Source: Pseudomonadota bacterium
GTDB lineage: Bacteria; Pseudomonadota; Gammaproteobacteria; Pseudomonadales; Oleiphilaceae
DNA: 38,369 bases
Assembly (NCBI GenBank): GCA_002747395.1
Contig: PDPE01000013.1
Coordinates: 1 to 38,369 of the forward strand
Direction of reading: 5' to 3'
The position numbers and the translations under genes are program-made. Each line of letters opens with the position of its first letter. Positions within the stretch are counted from its first letter, which is position 1. This document shows positions 37,047 through 38,369 of the stretch, piece by piece. The notes under the pieces are model-generated. The model saw only the letters and a list, made by a program, of their open reading frames with translations, ran no database searches and had not been told where the DNA came from.

Positions 37047-37961
37047 CTAGAAGACGCCGACTCCTCTATCAATGTACTCGGTTCTGACTCTGTTTACGCC
37101 GGATGTTAACTGAGTCATATCGAGGGTCATAGAGGTAGGAATATTCAGATACACACCCGGGTTTGCGGTCACGGTGCCGGTGCCGGTACCGTCATTGACC
37201 TGCCAGTCAGTTGCCTGGTTCTGGAATGAAAAAAACAGGTCGCGCGTATAACCGACAGTTCCATTCCCGTTATCAGTACCCACGTCCAACGTTTTTATGT
37301 TGGTCAAAGGTGCACATTTATTCAAGGTGGCGCAATCCGTTGTCGCAGACTCAAGACCGATATGGGTAGCTCTTTGGGAATTGGCCACACCTGCGCTCGT
37401 TAACAGCTGAGCATCACTAATCACACCGCCATCGTCCAGCTTTAAACCAATATTACCGGACAAACTCCCGATGTTCCCGGACATGGTGCCTCTCGCCCGA
37501 CCAAAGCCCACTCTAAACCCTGTCAGTTCACCCGTGGAGTCCTGGGAAATTTCAAAATAAGGATCGATAGTCTCGAAAGGGACGATGTCATCGAGTGCAT
37601 AAGTGTTACCATCAAGTTGAACTTTGCTCGCATCCGTTGAAATATGGCCAAAAGACAACCGGGAAATATCAACATCAGAAGAAGGCGTCGCTCCCGCCAG
37701 AGCATACTCACCAAGAACAACCGAATCCGTATTGATCTGAAATTCACTGGTGAGACCCACAGTAGCCCTGGTATATGTATTTCCGCCAGCCACCTCAACG
37801 GCGTCGAATGCGATCATGGCCTGACCAGTCATCTCACTCATTTCTTCGTCTGCCAGGGGCGTAAGCTCGGCCAACGCATTGGAAGACACGAATACCAGGC
37901 CCAATGCCAGGGAACCAACCCCGGGAATAGATTGTCTGAAGTTACTTTCCACATTTCTCAT
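37047..37961 (-). CDS. Exported protein with LADEEMSEMTGQ-type N-terminal motif
   Basis: 304 residues with a signal peptide (SIPGVGSLALGLVFVSSNALA). The mature N-terminus LTPLADEEMSEMTGQAMIAFDAV is a recurring motif in exported proteins of Pseudomonas, Marinobacter and Acinetobacter relatives, some linked to pili or surface structures. The remainder is Gly/Thr/Ser-rich and predicted beta-strand-rich, without catalytic motif (FGRARGTMSGNIGSLSGNIGLKLDDGG; two Cys in TDCATLNKCAP). I start at ATG 37961, which gives a clean signal peptide; a TTG at 38009 would add a basic extension. Function unknown; a surface or pilus-associated role is a guess from the motif. Confidence 0.7.
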   Translation of the reverse strand: MRNVESNFRQSIPGVGSLALGLVFVSSNALAELTPLADEEMSEMTGQAMIAFDAVEVAGGNTYTRATVGLTSEFQINTDSVVLGEYALAGATPSSDVDISRLSFGHISTDASKVQLDGNTYALDDIVPFETIDPYFEISQDSTGELTGFRVGFGRARGTMSGNIGSLSGNIGLKLDDGGVISDAQLLTSAGVANSQRATHIGLESATTDCATLNKCAPLTNIKTLDVGTDNGNGTVGYTRDLFFSFQNQATDWQVNDGTGTGTVTANPGVYLNIPTSMTLDMTQLTSGVNRVRTEYIDRGVGVF

Positions 37962-38207
37962 AGGCGTCTTGTTTCTTTTTTCTTTTTTCTTTGGAGTCGT
38001 TATTCTCAAGAACCGATCAGGAATAACCCTGTTCCTGATTTGTTGTTATCAAGTCCGTTTTTATTATCTCATTACATCAACAATTCTTATACTACACAAT
38101 GCCCTCTCAGCATTAAAACAGGATTGGGATACGAATACACGGCATTTGTTCACAGAACTGTCAATATTTTCGTCAGGTAGCGCATAGTTGCTGATAGAGG
38201 CTGCTTT

Positions 38208-38247
38208 TATTGAAGTGGTGAAAGGGGTATTGAAGTAGTGAAAGATG
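38208..38247. repeat. Tandem 20-bp imperfect duplication
   Basis: TATTGAAGTRGTGAAAG begins at 38208 and 38228 with a period of 20 bp and few mismatches, downstream of the 5S terminator on the minus strand. Confidence 0.8.
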
Positions 38248-38270
38248 GCCTGATACACAAAACTGCGCCC

Positions 38271-38306
38271 AAAAAAACCCGCACGGACAAGTCTGTGCGG
38301 GTTTTT
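38271..38306 (-). terminator. Bidirectional intrinsic terminator of the rRNA operon
   Basis: An 11-bp arm CCCGCACGGAC and GTCTGTGCGGG pair with one mismatch around two bases. T7 follows on the minus strand and T5 on the plus strand. It lies 9 bp beyond the 5S end. Confidence 0.9.
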
Positions 38307-38314
38307 GAATAGAA

Positions 38315-38369
38315 GCCTGACGACGACTTACTCTCGCATGGGGAGGCCCCACACTACCATCAGCGCAGA
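38315..38369 (-). rRNA. rrf: 5S ribosomal RNA, 3' part (runs off the window)
   Basis: Read on the minus strand, the sequence ends GATGGTAGTGTGGGGC, then CTCCCCATGCGAGAGTA, the conserved 3' half of proteobacterial 5S rRNA. About 55 of some 115-120 nt are inside. The rest, and probably 23S and 16S, lie beyond the right edge. The 3' end is placed at 38315 by alignment with E. coli and may be off by a few bases. Confidence 0.93.

Larger units (their letters stand above)
37962..38314. other. 353-bp gap upstream of the exported protein, to the 5S gene
   Basis: No gene is supported. It holds a tandem 20-bp duplication (38208-38247) and the 5S rRNA terminator (38271-38306). The promoter of the exported-protein gene should lie in 37962-38200, but I could not single out a site. 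Confidence 0.4.

Overview
The window reads as chromosomal DNA of a gammaproteobacterium, most likely from the Pseudomonadales/Oceanospirillales branch. The clearest evidence is the block argG - motY - pyrC - rnt - 2-Cys peroxiredoxin (26161-31184), whose order I recall from Pseudomonas. An Fnr/Anr regulator with all four iron-sulfur cysteines at the E. coli positions, a FabB-type ketoacyl synthase, FadH, exonuclease I, protease III and a proteobacterial 5S rRNA end agree with this. Genus cannot be fixed from the window. I see no insertion sequence, prophage, CRISPR array or tRNA.

Left part (1-10529): a truncated PAS/GGDEF-type sensor, an MDR-family oxidoreductase, then a plus-strand run of mct - meh - CitE-like lyase - hotdog thioesterase. 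The first three match the enzymes that turn mesaconyl-C1-CoA into mesaconyl-C4-CoA, then (S)-citramalyl-CoA, then acetyl-CoA plus pyruvate, as in the second half of the 3-hydroxypropionate bi-cycle. They are followed by a translationally coupled pair, a GCS2-type carboxylate-amine ligase and an AstE/AspA-type Zn hydrolase, and by fadH.

Middle (10789-20754): a small exported protein, an AraC regulator, then fatty-acid/acyl-CoA functions (an AMP-forming acyl-CoA synthetase with a TTG start, a quinone-oxidoreductase-like MDR protein, a YiiD-type thioesterase, a CBS-pair protein, a FabB-like synthase). Next comes the most striking gene: a HemN-like protein in the hemN position just upstream of fnr. 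It has lost three of four radical-SAM cysteines, the GGGTP SAM-binding motif and the C-terminal domain, yet stays open for 361 codons and lies behind a near-perfect FNR box.

Right part (20877-38369): alr and dnaB, a Tat-exported PhoD lipoprotein with a large insert, the argG-to-peroxiredoxin block, phaB, a periplasmic M16 protease, exonuclease I, an exported protein with a LADEEMSEMTGQ-type N-terminus, and the 3' end of a 5S rRNA gene with its terminator, showing that an rRNA operon lies beyond the right edge on the minus strand.

A recurring feature is that about ten intergenic gaps each hold a short tandem duplication (units of 7-24 bp, 2-5 copies), every one with a different sequence.
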